Assembly (NCBI RefSeq): GCF_036884655.1
Contig: NC_088354.1
Coordinates: 11,912,501-11,976,500 of the forward strand
DNA from: Musa acuminata AAA Group
Lineage: Eukaryota; Streptophyta; Magnoliopsida; Zingiberales; Musaceae
DNA: 64,000 nucleotides
Direction of reading: 5' to 3'
Under the pieces are notes generated by a model that was not told the DNA's origin, searched no databases, and worked only from the letters and a program-made list of their open reading frames with translations. This document shows positions 23,758-34,229 of this stretch, piece by piece; position 1 is the stretch's first letter, and the number at the start of each line of letters is the position of its first letter. The position numbers were made by a program, and so were the translations under genes.

Positions 23758-26346
23758 ATGGCGAGCATTTGGTTTCCGAGTGCGGCGGCGAAGACTCGCG
23801 GCCATCCACATAATGGCGTCATCTGGCAGCGGCGGAATGCGGTGACGCACGGACGGTGCAGTTGCAACCGGAAATTCTCGCCGAAAGGCGCATCATTTGG
23901 TCCCCCAACATGCCTTAATTCAGTGGTCCGTGCAACCTCCCCGATCTCACTCCGACAATCGCGGCCGATGGCGGTGGCGAGTGGCAAAGCTCAAGTACTC
24001 GAGGGGAGGGAATTCCCCTACATGTTCAGGTCCGAAAAGGGGGACCTTGTGTTGGTGGTGGTGGTGGGAGCGGTAGGTGTTAACTTTTCTGTGCACATTG
24101 AGGTTTTGTCTGTCTCCCAGGACGAGTTGGTGCTCATCTATGAAATGTCGAGATCTGATCCTCCGGGATCACTAGTTGCAGACATCGAAAAGGGGATTGG
24201 TGCCGTCATAATGCCCTTCGTTCGCAATTCTTCTGGAAGGTATACGTTGGATCTGGATTTTGATTCAGCAAAGGCTCCCTTTTATCTATCATTTATGCTG
24301 CATTTGTGTTCTGATGCTGGCGTTGATGCCTCGGAGATTAAAACGCACAGAAAGACAAGATTTTGTGTGCCTGTGGGTTTAGGCCCAGGATATCCTGCGC
24401 CCTTGGGTGCTTCTGTTTCCGACGATGGAATGGTCAATTTCTCTTTGTTTTCGAGGAAAGCTGAGAGCGTTGTACTCTGCCTGTATGAAGGGAAAACAGA
24501 GGTTCCGTCTTTAGAGATCGAACTGGATCCTTATGTCAATCGTACAGGAGATATCTGGCACGTCTCGATGGAGAGCATCGAGGACTATGTGAGCTACGGT
24601 TATCGTTGCAAAGGACCAGTAGAGAAAAGAGGTGGATTTGATATGCAGCATGTGCTGTTGGATCCGTATGCCAAAATGGTTCGAAATCTTCTTTCTGTTC
24701 AGGGTGATACAATGACTCCAACCAAGTGTCTTGGTTCTCTGGAAATGGAACCTATATTTGACTGGAGTGGTGATGTTCATCCGCAGTTGCCAACAGAGAA
24801 GCTGGTGGTTTACAGATTAAATGTTGGGCAGTTTACAATTGATAACTCGAGCGGGCTCCCAGAAGATGTTGCTGGGACTTTCGGTGGTGTGAGTGAGAAA
24901 GTAGAGCATTTTAAAGAACTTGGTGTCAATGCAATCCTGCTAGACCCAATATTTCCCTTTGATGTTAACAAAGGCCCTTACTTCCCCTATCATTTCTTCT
25001 CGGTAATGGATGAATATGGACAAGAACATAATGCTGCTTCAGCAATCAATTCTATGAAGGAGATGATCAAGACGCTACATTCCGAAGGTATAGAGGTCTT
25101 GATGGAGGTTGTTTTTACTCATAGTGCTGAAGGTGGAGATGCGGACTCCCATGTGATATCATTCCGAGGTATTGATAGTTCTTCCTATTGCATTGTTGAC
25201 AAAAATGTAGGATCAGGAACCAATAGTCTCCTGAAATGCAATAACCCCATTGTTCAGCAATTAATAATAGACAGCCTCCGGCATTAGGTGGTCGAGTTCC
25301 ATGTAGATGGCTTTTGCTTTATTAATTCTTCTTCAATGGCTAGAGGACAGAATGGGGATCATTTATCTCGCCCACCTTTGGTGGAAGCTATAGCATTTGA
25401 TCCAGTACTTTCTAGGACAAAGATTGTCGCAGACTGCTGGTCCCCGCTTGACATGTCATACATGGAAATCCAATTTCCTCATTGGAAAGCATGGGCAGAG
25501 ATGAACATGAGATTTTGCAGTGATGTAAGGAACTTTTTGAGAGGTGAAGGACTCCTAAGCGATCTTGCTACTAGACTTTGTGGCAGTGGTGATCTATTTT
25601 CTTCCAGGGGCCCAGCATTTTCTTTTAATTTTGTGACAAAGAACTTTGGACTTCCTCTTGTTGATTTGGTCAGCTTCAGTACTGCTGAGCTTGCTTCGGA
25701 ATTAAGCTGGAACTGTGGCGACGAAGGTCCAACAAACAATAATACTGTCCTTGAGACACGTCTTAAGCAGATACGGAATTTCTTGTTTGTCTTGTTTGTG
25801 TCACTCGGTGTTCCTGTTCTAAATATGGGGGATGAGTGCGGCTACTCCACTGGTGGTTCTCCATTGTATGATGACAGGAAGCCTATCAATTGGGATAGCC
25901 TAGGAACAGGCTTCAGTAAGCAAATTACAAAATTTATTGCATATCTAGGTTCACTTAGAATCCAAAGAGGTGATATTTTTCAGAGAAAGCACTTTCTTAA
26001 AGTACAAAACATTGTTTGGTTTGGAAGTAATCAATCTGAGCCAAAGTGGGATGACCCAACATGCAAGTTTTTGGCTTTGGCTCTGAAGTCAGAAAAGAAC
26101 TTTGACATGTTAAATTCAAACTGCGGTGACTTGTTTATATGCTTTAACGCAAGCAATAATTTAGAGACTGTTGTTTTGCCCGAACAGCCAGAGGGAAATG
26201 TTTGGCTTCGTTTGGTCGATACCTCCCTTGCATTTCCAGGAATCTTTTCAAATAGTTGTGATCCAAATGTTCAGAAGGCTGAAGGATCATCTTCTTATGA
26301 ACTGAAGCCTGATAGTTGTGCCTTATTGGAAGCCACTGTGGATTGA
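23758..26346 (+). pseudogene. ISA2: ISA2 copy B, nonsense-mutated
   Basis: This is a full-length, intronless duplicate of ISA2-A starting at the equivalent ATG. A single G-to-A change turns the Trp codon of RHWVVEFHVDG into TAG at 25285-25287. Translation would end after 509 residues, inside the GH13 barrel. Downstream, the frame stays open to the original stop at 26346 (LLEATVD end). Apart from this stop there are only scattered substitutions (for example GDLVLVVVVG against GDLVKVVVVG). It is most likely a young pseudogene. A truncated N-terminal protein carrying the CBM48-like region cannot be excluded. AATAAA is at 26413-26418. Confidence 0.9.
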
Positions 26347-27797
26347 ACTTTGTGCCTTATTGTCTTATATAACGGCAGGAGTTTCTTGCTGTATCTATTG
26401 TCTCCTGTTATCAATAAAATGAAGTATCCTTTCTGTTAGCACTGAATAAGTGCAAAATTTTCTAAACCATTTTATTTCGCATGCTTGTTTTTGTACAGTC
26501 TCTTAATGTATGATTTTTGCAATACATCTTATGATATGTCCATATTTTTATGTGTTACCACACAACCAACTATTTTCTTAAGGCTCTTCTTTATCAGTAG
26601 CATATTCCAAACTTCAGCTTTTAATTCAAAGCGGCATGGTTTTATTCTGAAATCTGATTTTTGTTCACTTCCAATGTTTGATTCTTTTTCCCTTCTTGTT
26701 TGAACTTTCTTAATAGTATATTTTGCAAAACATGATTCTTCCTTTCTCCATCATTGTGTTATATCATCATCCTCTTGCTGTATATTGAATCATCATCTGG
26801 ATAGTTAAATTTCGTTTGTCAAAAACCATTATATGGCACTAGTTTTACTGTTAGATTTGGTTTCCTATTTGACATGCTCAACCAAAGATTAGGACGAGCA
26901 ACAGTGCAATCATAATAACGAAAACAAGTATTTAAACACCAATGGAAACTGTTGTTTTACTAATAGTCATGAACCATGGAGAAAGCTTTATTCTACATTG
27001 TATTGGTAGTTCAAGCATAACTCAGATTATGAGTTAGTTTCCACTTTAGAAGTAGAAGAAGTTAAAAGAAATTTTATTCAAGAAGATAATTAGGTCATTA
27101 TGATGGAAAACTTGGACCATATTATGCCGAGACAACATCATATATGAGATTCAGGAAACCTGGCCCATACTTGGGAGTCCCATGACTAATCTGAGAATAC
27201 TATGAATTGACTAGAGAGCAAGTGTAACAGAGAAGACATCCAGATTAAATACAGAAGAATACCCCATAAGCATAATATCTATTCTAGAGAAGGCAGCTAA
27301 ATGGATCTTCCACAAAACTATAGTGTTGCCAATATTTTCTCAGGATGTTGACTAAATCTTGTCTAGTTGATCAATCAAAAGTGCCAAGCCATGGTCCACA
27401 GTGTAATCAGTTAAACCCACCAAGGCCAATAATAGTTACAGTCCAAAATGATTGTCTAAGGATTTCAAGTGTCAATAAATCTGAACTACAAAGTTTGGCT
27501 CTAATGGACTGTCAATGCTCATGACATATTCAGCAGTTTAAAACTAAGCCTTGGTTTGGGACCCATAATCTACTGTTTAGAAACAATTGGACAAGATCAA
27601 ATATAGCTCAAAAGTTTACTAACAGTGTCAACTATTTGGAATTCGATGAAAAATTAAAAAGTAATTTTGTTGAAGCTAGAAGAATAAAAGGCAACCCAGC
27701 ATTGTTGCAAACAAAAATCTGATGATGTACTAAATGTTACAATTGTTACCAAGAAGCAACAAACTAAAATATCTCATAACATAACACAGTATTTATT
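26347..27797. other. ISA2-B 3' flank and spacer
   Basis: This is a near-identical copy of 14675-16130 with small indels, for example the loss of a few bases near 27390 and 27522. No gene is supported. Confidence 0.8.
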
Positions 27798-29954
27798 GAA
27801 AATGGGATTGGTGCCGTCATAATGCCCTTGGTTTGCAATTATTCTGGAAGGTATACGTTGGATCTGGATTTTGATTCAGCAAAGGCTCCCTTTTATCTAT
27901 CATTTATGCTGCATTTGTGTTCTGATGCTGGTGTTGTTGCCTCGGAGATTAAAACGCACAGAAAGACAAGATTTTGTGTGCCTGTGGGTTTTGGCCCAGG
28001 ATATCCTGCGTCCTTGGGTGCTTCTGTTTCCGATGATGGAATGGTCAATTTCTCTTTGTTTTTGAGGAATGCTGAGAGCGTTTTCCTCTGCCTGTATGAA
28101 GGGAAAACAGAGGTTCCATCTTTAGAGATCGAACTGGATCCTTATGTCAATCGTACAGGTGATATCTGGCACGTCTCGATGGAGAGCATCGTGGACTATG
28201 TGAGCTACGGTTATCGTTGCAAAGGACCAGTAGATAAAGAGGTGGATTCGATATGCAGCATGTGCTGTTGGATCCGTTTGCCAAAATTGTTCGAAATCTT
28301 CTTTCTGTTCAGAGTGATACAATGACTCCAACCAAGTATCTTGGTTCTTTGGAAATAGAACCTATATTTGACTGGAGTGGTGATGTTCATCCGCGGTTGC
28401 CAACAGAGAAGCTCGTGGTTTACAGATTAAATGTGGGGCAGTTCACAAGAGATAACTCGATCGGTCTCCCAGAAGATGTTGCTGGGACTTTCGGTGGTGT
28501 GAGTGAGAAAGTAGAGTATTTTAAAGAACTTGGTGTCAATGCAATCCTGCTAGAGCCAATATTTCCCTTTGATGTTAACAAAGGCCCTTACTTCCCCTAT
28601 CATTTCTTCTCGTTAATGGATGAATATGGACGTGAACATAATGCTGCTTCAGCAATCAATTCTTTGAAGGGGATAATCAAGACGCTACATTCCGAATGTA
28701 TAGAGGTCTTGATGGAGGTTGTTTTTACTCAGTGTTGAAGGTGGAGATGCGGACTCCCATGTGATATCATTCCGAGGTATTGATAGTTCTTCCTATTGCA
28801 TTGTTGACAAAAATGTAGGATCAGGAACCAATAGTCTCCTGAAATGCAATAACCCCATTGTTCAGCAATTAATAATAGACAGCCTCCGGCATTGGGTAGT
28901 CGAGTTCCATGTAGATGGCTTTTGCTTTATTAATTCTTCTTCAATGACTAGAGGACAGAATGGGGATCATTTATCTCGCCCACCTTTGGTGGAAGCTATA
29001 GCATTTGATCCGGTACTTTCAAGGACAAAGATTGTCGCAGACTGCTGGTCCCCGCTTGACATGTCATACATGGAAATCCAATTTCCTCATTGGAAAGCAT
29101 GGGCAGAGATGAACATGAGATTTTGCAGTGATGCAAAGAACTTTTTGAGAGGTGAAGGGCTCCTAAGCGATCTTGCTACTAGACTTTGTGGCAGTGGTGA
29201 TCTATTTTCTTCCGCGGGCCCAGCATTTTCTTTTAATTTTGTCGCAAAGAACTTTGGACTTCCTCTTGTTGATTTGGTCAAATTCAGCACTGCTGAGCTT
29301 GCTTCGGAATTAAGCTGGAACTGTGGCGACGAAGGTCCAACAAACAATAATACTGTTCATGAGATACGTCTTAAGCAGATACGGAATTTCTTGTTTGTCT
29401 TGTTTGTGTCACTCGGTGTTCCTGTTCTAAATATGGGGGATGAGTGTGGCTACTCCACTGGTGGTTCTCCATTGTATGATGACAGGAAGCCTATCAATTG
29501 GGATAGCCTAGGAACCGGCTTCAGTAAGCAAATTACAAAATTTATTGCATATCTGGGTTCACTTAGAATCCGAAGAGGTGATATTTTTCAGAGCAAGCAC
29601 TTTCTTAAAGTAGAAAACATTGTTTTGTTTGGAAGTAATCAATCTGAGCCAAAATGGGATGACCCAACATGCAAATTTTTGGCTTTGGCTCTGAAGTCAG
29701 AAAAGAACTTTGACATGTTAAATTCAAATGGCGGTGACTTATTTATATGCTTTAATGCCAGCAATAATTTGGAGACTGTTGTTTTGCCCGAACCGACAGA
29801 GGGAAATGTTTGGCTTCGTTTGGTCGATACCTCCCTTGCATTTCCAGGATTCTTTTCAAATAGTTATGATCCAAATGTTCAGAAAGCTGAAGGATCATCT
29901 TCTTATGAACTGAAGCCTCATAGTTGTGCCTTATTTGAAGCCACTATGTATTGA
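27798..29954 (+). pseudogene. ISA2 copy C, 5'-truncated with two frameshifts
   Basis: Homology to ISA2-A begins at the same internal point as fragment psi-1, so the transit peptide and the start of the protein are missing. The first open segment (27822 onward) is lost near 28230-28240, where one base is missing in the run that reads agaaaagagg in copy A. The second segment runs from there to 28738. There two bases are missing (actcatagtg becomes actcagtg). The third segment then reads to the normal stop at 29954. The two losses total three bases, so the frame is restored downstream. It is more diverged from ISA2-A than ISA2-B is, and so probably older. Confidence 0.92.
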
Positions 29955-31402
29955 ACTTTGTGCCTTATTGTCTTGTATAATGGCAGGAGTTTCTTGCTGT
30001 ATCTATTGTCTCCTGTTGTCAATAAAATGAAGTATCCTTTCGGTAAGCACTGAATAAGTGCAAAATTTTCTAAATTATTTTATTACTCGTGCTTGTTTTT
30101 GTACAGTCTCTTAATGTATGATTTTTGCAATACATCTTATGATATGTCCATATTTTTATTTGTTACCACACAACCAACTATTTTCTTAAGGCTCTTCTTT
30201 ATCAGTAGCATATTCCAAACTTCAGCTTTTAATTCAAAGCGGCATGGTTTTATTCTGAAAGCTGATTTTTGTTCACTTCTGCATCTTCCAATGTTTGATT
30301 TTTTTTCTCTTCTTGTTTGAACTTTATTCTTCCTTTCTCCATCATTATGTTATATCATCATCCTCTTGCCGTATATTGAATCATCGTCTGGATAGTTAAA
30401 TTTCGTTTGTCAAAAACCATTATATGGCACTAGTTTTACTGTTAGATTTGGTTCATATTTGACTATCTCAATATTTATCTTTTTGAAGAAATGCTAATGT
30501 GGGTGCAATATGTTGTACTTACAATCTGCTTAAACCGACCTCTGGTACATTTTGATCACAGCAATGTTCCATGAATCATTGTTCTTCTTTTCCTCTCTTT
30601 TCGTTTTTATATTTGCTTTTCATTATCATCAGAAATATATTGTTTCTTAGTTGTTGCAAATCCACACCACGGTTGGTTCCTTCCCACAGATCTCCAGCAG
30701 ATACTGAAGCTGCTTCACCATTAGTGTGTGTATCTCGAGGCCCATGAGAATTGGGTTTATGAAATTGTTTGAGCTCAAATTAATATTACTACACTCCTCA
30801 ATCTCTCTTATAAGCGCAGATATCTTCTGTTTGATGCTTGCAAGAATTGACTCTTGGAAGTTATGGTGAATTGTGTATGGTTTCTTCCTCATAGGAGAAC
30901 ATGGTTTGCTACTTTGATTTAGTGGTGGCTAGGTTTCTTCTTGCAAGTTTACAAGGGAGTTGGTGAGGCATTTCAACATACAACTTGGCTGCTCTTCCGC
31001 TGTTGATGCCATGGCCAGGTTTTCTACAGTGGCAATCCATGTGCCGACTCAATGGTGGAGGTTTTGTGGTTTGGTCTCGTCTGGATCGGTTCCATTCTTT
31101 AACGGGTGCAAACGCTGTGCAGGGTGCTGCAGGGAAGCAACCCAACGCACCGTAGCTGCTGAAGACCACCGCAAGCACCACTTCACCGCTACCAGCCAAC
31201 TGCATGCCGCCGTCCCAACCCACTGTTTGCATCGCAGCAAGCGATTGGGCTCTCTCAACATATGTCCTCGCCTTCTTCCAACCCGGGCCACCTGTGCCTC
31301 CCTTCGAGCTGGTGTAGCGACACGCGAGCGAGCGTTCCAGAGATGCCCGTGACCAACCACATCGGGAGACTATAAGAACCTTCCTTGCACCCACCCTGAT
31401 GC
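29955..31402. other. ISA2-C 3' flank and upstream region of the 11S globulin gene
   Basis: The first roughly 500 bases copy the ISA2-A 3' flank, including AATAAA at 30021-30026, and homology stops near 30462. The remainder is unique. A minus-strand frame at 30647-30892 (81 codons) has no feature I recognise. The last 400 bases are GC-richer and act as the 11S globulin upstream region. Confidence 0.65.
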
Positions 31403-31405
31403 ATG
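31201..31405 (+). promoter_or_regulatory. 11S globulin proximal promoter
   Basis: A TATA-like tataagaa sits at about 31371-31378, some 30 bases before the start codon region. RY cores (TGCATG), the seed-specific element bound by B3 factors such as ABI3 and FUS3, occur at 31201-31206 and again at 31400-31405 overlapping the start codon. Assignment is by motif and by the class of gene. Confidence 0.45.
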
Positions 31406-33060
31406 GCAAGCTCTGCACTCATCATGCTCTCTTTCCCTCTTTGCGTGTCACTACTCCTGCTCCACAGCGCTCAGGCGCAGCTTGGCTTCGGGCAGCAAGA
31501 AACAGGGCAACCGGGGGGGAGCCGATGCCGAATCGAGAGGCTTAGCGCTCTGGAGCCCACGATGCGCGTGCCCTCAGAAGCTGGCTTCACGGAGTACGTC
31601 GACCAGAACCACGAGCAGTTTCGGTGTGCGGGTGTCGCCGTTCATCGCCGTACCATCCTGCCGAGGGGCCTTCTCTTGCCTTCCTACTCCAATGCCCCCA
31701 GCCTCGTCTACGTCGTGCAAGGCTCGATCATCACTTGTCCTCGGTCGTGTTAATCATCAGTCGTCCTGTTTGACTATGGTGTGACAGTTCGTCGTCGCTG
31801 GTCCCTGCATGCAGGAAGGGGTATTGCCGGAACAGTGATCCCCGGTTGCCCAGAGACGTACCAATCGTTCCAACAGCAACGGGAGGGGGGAGACGAACAC
31901 CAGAGGATCCATTCCTTTCACGAGGGCGACATCATCGCGTTGCCCGCTGGAGTCGCTCATTGGTGCTACAACAATGGCGAAGCTCCTGTCGTAGCCATTA
32001 CGGTCTCCTACACGAGCAGCAGTGCTAACCAGTTGGATCGTCAGCACAGGGTGAGAGTCCTGATGAATCCACCAACCAATTCGCTACTGCAACAAACAGA
32101 GCATACTAATTTGGTGAGCAAACATATTCTTCACGTCTTCAATGGCAGTTTCTACTAGCTGGAAGGGAGAGACGAGCACAACAAGGTGCACATACAGAAG
32201 AGAGATTAGAAAAGCAAAAGGGGGTCAGCCTCCTTAATGGTTTCGAGCTTGAGCTACTGGCGGAGGCGCTCGGCGTCGACAAGGAGGTGGTGAGGAAAAT
32301 CCAGAATCCAGACGACGGAAGGGGTGAGATAGTCCGCGTCGACAGAGGGCTACGGCTGCTACAGCCATTACAGAGGAACGAAGAGCAGGAGAGACAAGAT
32401 GGCGACGATATAAGGCGACGTGAATCGAATGGATTGGAAGAGGCATTCTGCACGATGGATTACAAGCAGAACATCGGGGACACGACGCTCTCTGACCAAT
32501 ACGATCCGAACGCCGGAAGGATCACCGTACTCAACAGTCGCAAGTTCCCCGTGCTAAGATTCATGCAAATGAGTGCCGTGAGGGGATCTCTCCGCCCGGT
32601 AAGGTCATCTTCGATGCATATGATCTCAAAAGTGTCGATCGAGTAATGTGACTTTGTCTGCCCGCAGAACACCGTCGGCGCACCATATTGGAACATCAAC
32701 ACTCACGGCATAGCGTACGCCCTAAATGGAAGCTGCCAGATGCAGGTGGTGGGGCACGGAGGGCGGACCGTCTTCGATGGCGAGCTCCGTCAAGGTCAGC
32801 TGTTGGTGATCCCACAGCATTTCGTGGTGATAACAAAGACCCGGAGCGAGCATTACGAGTGGGTGTCGTTCAAGACCAACGACAATCCCATGGTGAGTCA
32901 GATCGTCGGGAAGGCATCGGTTTTCCGAGGCATGCCGGTGGAGGTGCTCATCAACTCGTATCGTATCTCCAGGGACGAGGCCAAGAGGCTCAAGTTCAAC
33001 CGCGGTAACCTGATGTCCATGTTTCCTCTCGAGTCTCACGGCGATGTGATGGAGACCTGA
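31403..33060 (+). CDS. 11S globulin (legumin-type) seed storage protein
   Basis: Four exons (31403-31721, 31815-32050, 32149-32598, 32668-33060) give 465 residues and the classic three-intron legumin layout. The N-terminal signal peptide ([20 protein letters not shown]...AQA) directs entry to the secretory route. The acidic chain begins near QLGFGQQ, with the conserved [12 protein letters not shown] first cupin domain includes [14 protein letters not shown] and the G(D)[11 protein letters not shown] block. The processing site NGLEEAFC separates acidic and basic chains and is cut after Asn by vacuolar processing enzyme. The second cupin contains [16 protein letters not shown] and [10 protein letters not shown]. 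The mature protein would form hexamers in protein storage vacuoles of the seed. Intron 1 has a GC donor (CAAG/gctcga). The variable acidic tail before the cleavage site is short. Confidence 0.94.
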
Positions 33061-33300
33061 GCGGAAGAGATGGCCCGTAGTATGTTCTCTCGACTACAAT
33101 AAACAACAGCCCAAATTAATAGTTGCTGATAGTGCAACATTCGTCACCCAAGAAAAAAAAAAAGAAAAAGACAAATATAATTCCAATTATTTCAAAGTCT
33201 TCTTAGAATATATTAGAAATTGAATATATATTAATATTAAATTTCACAATATTGCGTCGTATGTGTAGTAGCTATTAATGACATACCTCACTCACACACA
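33061..33300. other. 3' flank of the 11S globulin gene
   Basis: This is AT-rich sequence with an A-run near 33150. No gene is visible. Confidence 0.6.
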
Positions 33301-33640
33301 TCATATCTTCTCGAGTGTTCCCCCATATCCTCCTGCTTTCTCACCTTTTCAGATATGTTAGAAAAGAAGGGGACGAAGAAACGCGAGAGAGATCTCGCGT
33401 CAGCTCGCTCCTTCCTGTCCCTATAAATAGTAGGGAAGGCCACAAGCTAAGAGCACAGATCAAGGCCGACGGTCCTTTCTCTCTCCATCTCCTCCTTCGG
33501 TCCATGGAAGAGAGACGGGGACACAGGAGAGAGCTCATCGATGGTGCAGGGTGCGTGCAGGAATGCAACCCAATGCATGCATTCCTTGTCTTCCTAGTCC
33601 ATGGTTGGGTCCCTAGAAGAAGTCGTGGATGAGTCCCAAG
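33301..33640 (+). promoter_or_regulatory. Promoter-like unit with TATA box (repeat copy 1)
   Basis: A clear TATA box (tataaata, about 33422-33429) is preceded by a short perfect stem (CGCGAGA-GAGA-TCTCGCG, about 33382-33399). It is followed by a CT-rich leader, as in many plant promoters. A diverged copy exists at 36420-36661, continued at 43285 onward. No protein-coding frame with recognisable features follows; the next structure downstream is a long hairpin. Confidence 0.45.
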
Positions 33641-33834
33641 CACGGGTTCACCACTCATAGAAGACATCAATGCAAACACACGAAAGAGGAAGGCAGATTG
33701 ATGACACTACATAGATTGATGCCAACATAGAGAGCGGAGTGACACCAGCACCCGATGGCGAAACCCTCTCCGATGAACGAACTACTCCCCCACGCACGCT
33801 TCTCAGGCGGCAAGACGGAGGACCATGGTTGCCA

Positions 33835-34130
33835 AGCACAACTCTCATGCAGCTGTGTGGCTACGCATCGATGGTACCCTGGGGTTTTTTCCCTTTCAGC
33901 AAACCAATGTGGGGAGATAGACATCTGGTTGCCGCGGCTGTCGCAGTTCCTTGGTCTTTGCTCTTCGACGTAAGTTGGTTGATGCCGCCGAAGAGCAAAG
34001 AACAAGGAATCGTGAGAACCGCCGCAAGCAGATGTCTGTTCCTCCATGTTGATTTGGAAGGGAAGAATCCCATTGTAACACGTATGTGGAACCACATCAG
34101 CTGCTTGAAGGCTGTGGCACGAGAGAAACA
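33835..34130. repeat. Long imperfect inverted repeat (about 300-nt hairpin)
   Basis: The left arm, about 33848-33967, is complementary to the right arm, about 33989-34112, with a loop of about 21 bases. The strongest blocks are tctttgctcttcg against cgaagagcaaaga at the loop, and agacatctg against cagatgtct in mid-arm. Weaker pairing, such as gcagctg against cagctgc, extends outward. Read as protein, the two arms give similar peptides on opposite strands, but no known domain. It resembles the foldback of a young microRNA or hairpin-RNA locus. Confidence 0.7.
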
Positions 34131-34175
34131 AACAAAGAACAAGAGAGAGCAGAGTTCGTCGGTGAAGAGGAAAAT

Positions 34176-34179
<4 letters not shown>

Positions 34180-34219
<40 letters not shown>
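34180..34219. repeat. (CT)n microsatellite
   Basis: About 20 CT units lie just outside the right arm of the hairpin. Confidence 0.95.
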
Positions 34220-34221
<2 letters not shown>

Positions 34222-34229
34222 CACAAAAT

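Noticed and set aside
30647..30892. Minus-strand frame of 81 codons
   Set aside because: It has a plausible-looking helix-rich protein but no family I can recognise and no neighbouring exons, so I left it as spacer.
30909..31418. Minus-strand frame of 169 codons upstream of the 11S globulin
   Set aside because: It covers the GC-rich promoter and start of a well-supported plus-strand gene. Its protein has no domain and the composition explains the lack of stops.
33490..33610. Possible known microRNA precursor (for example miR528- or miR159-like)
   Set aside because: There is a small aggaatgca/tgcattcct stem, but no mature sequence of a known family could be found and the outer pairing is poor.
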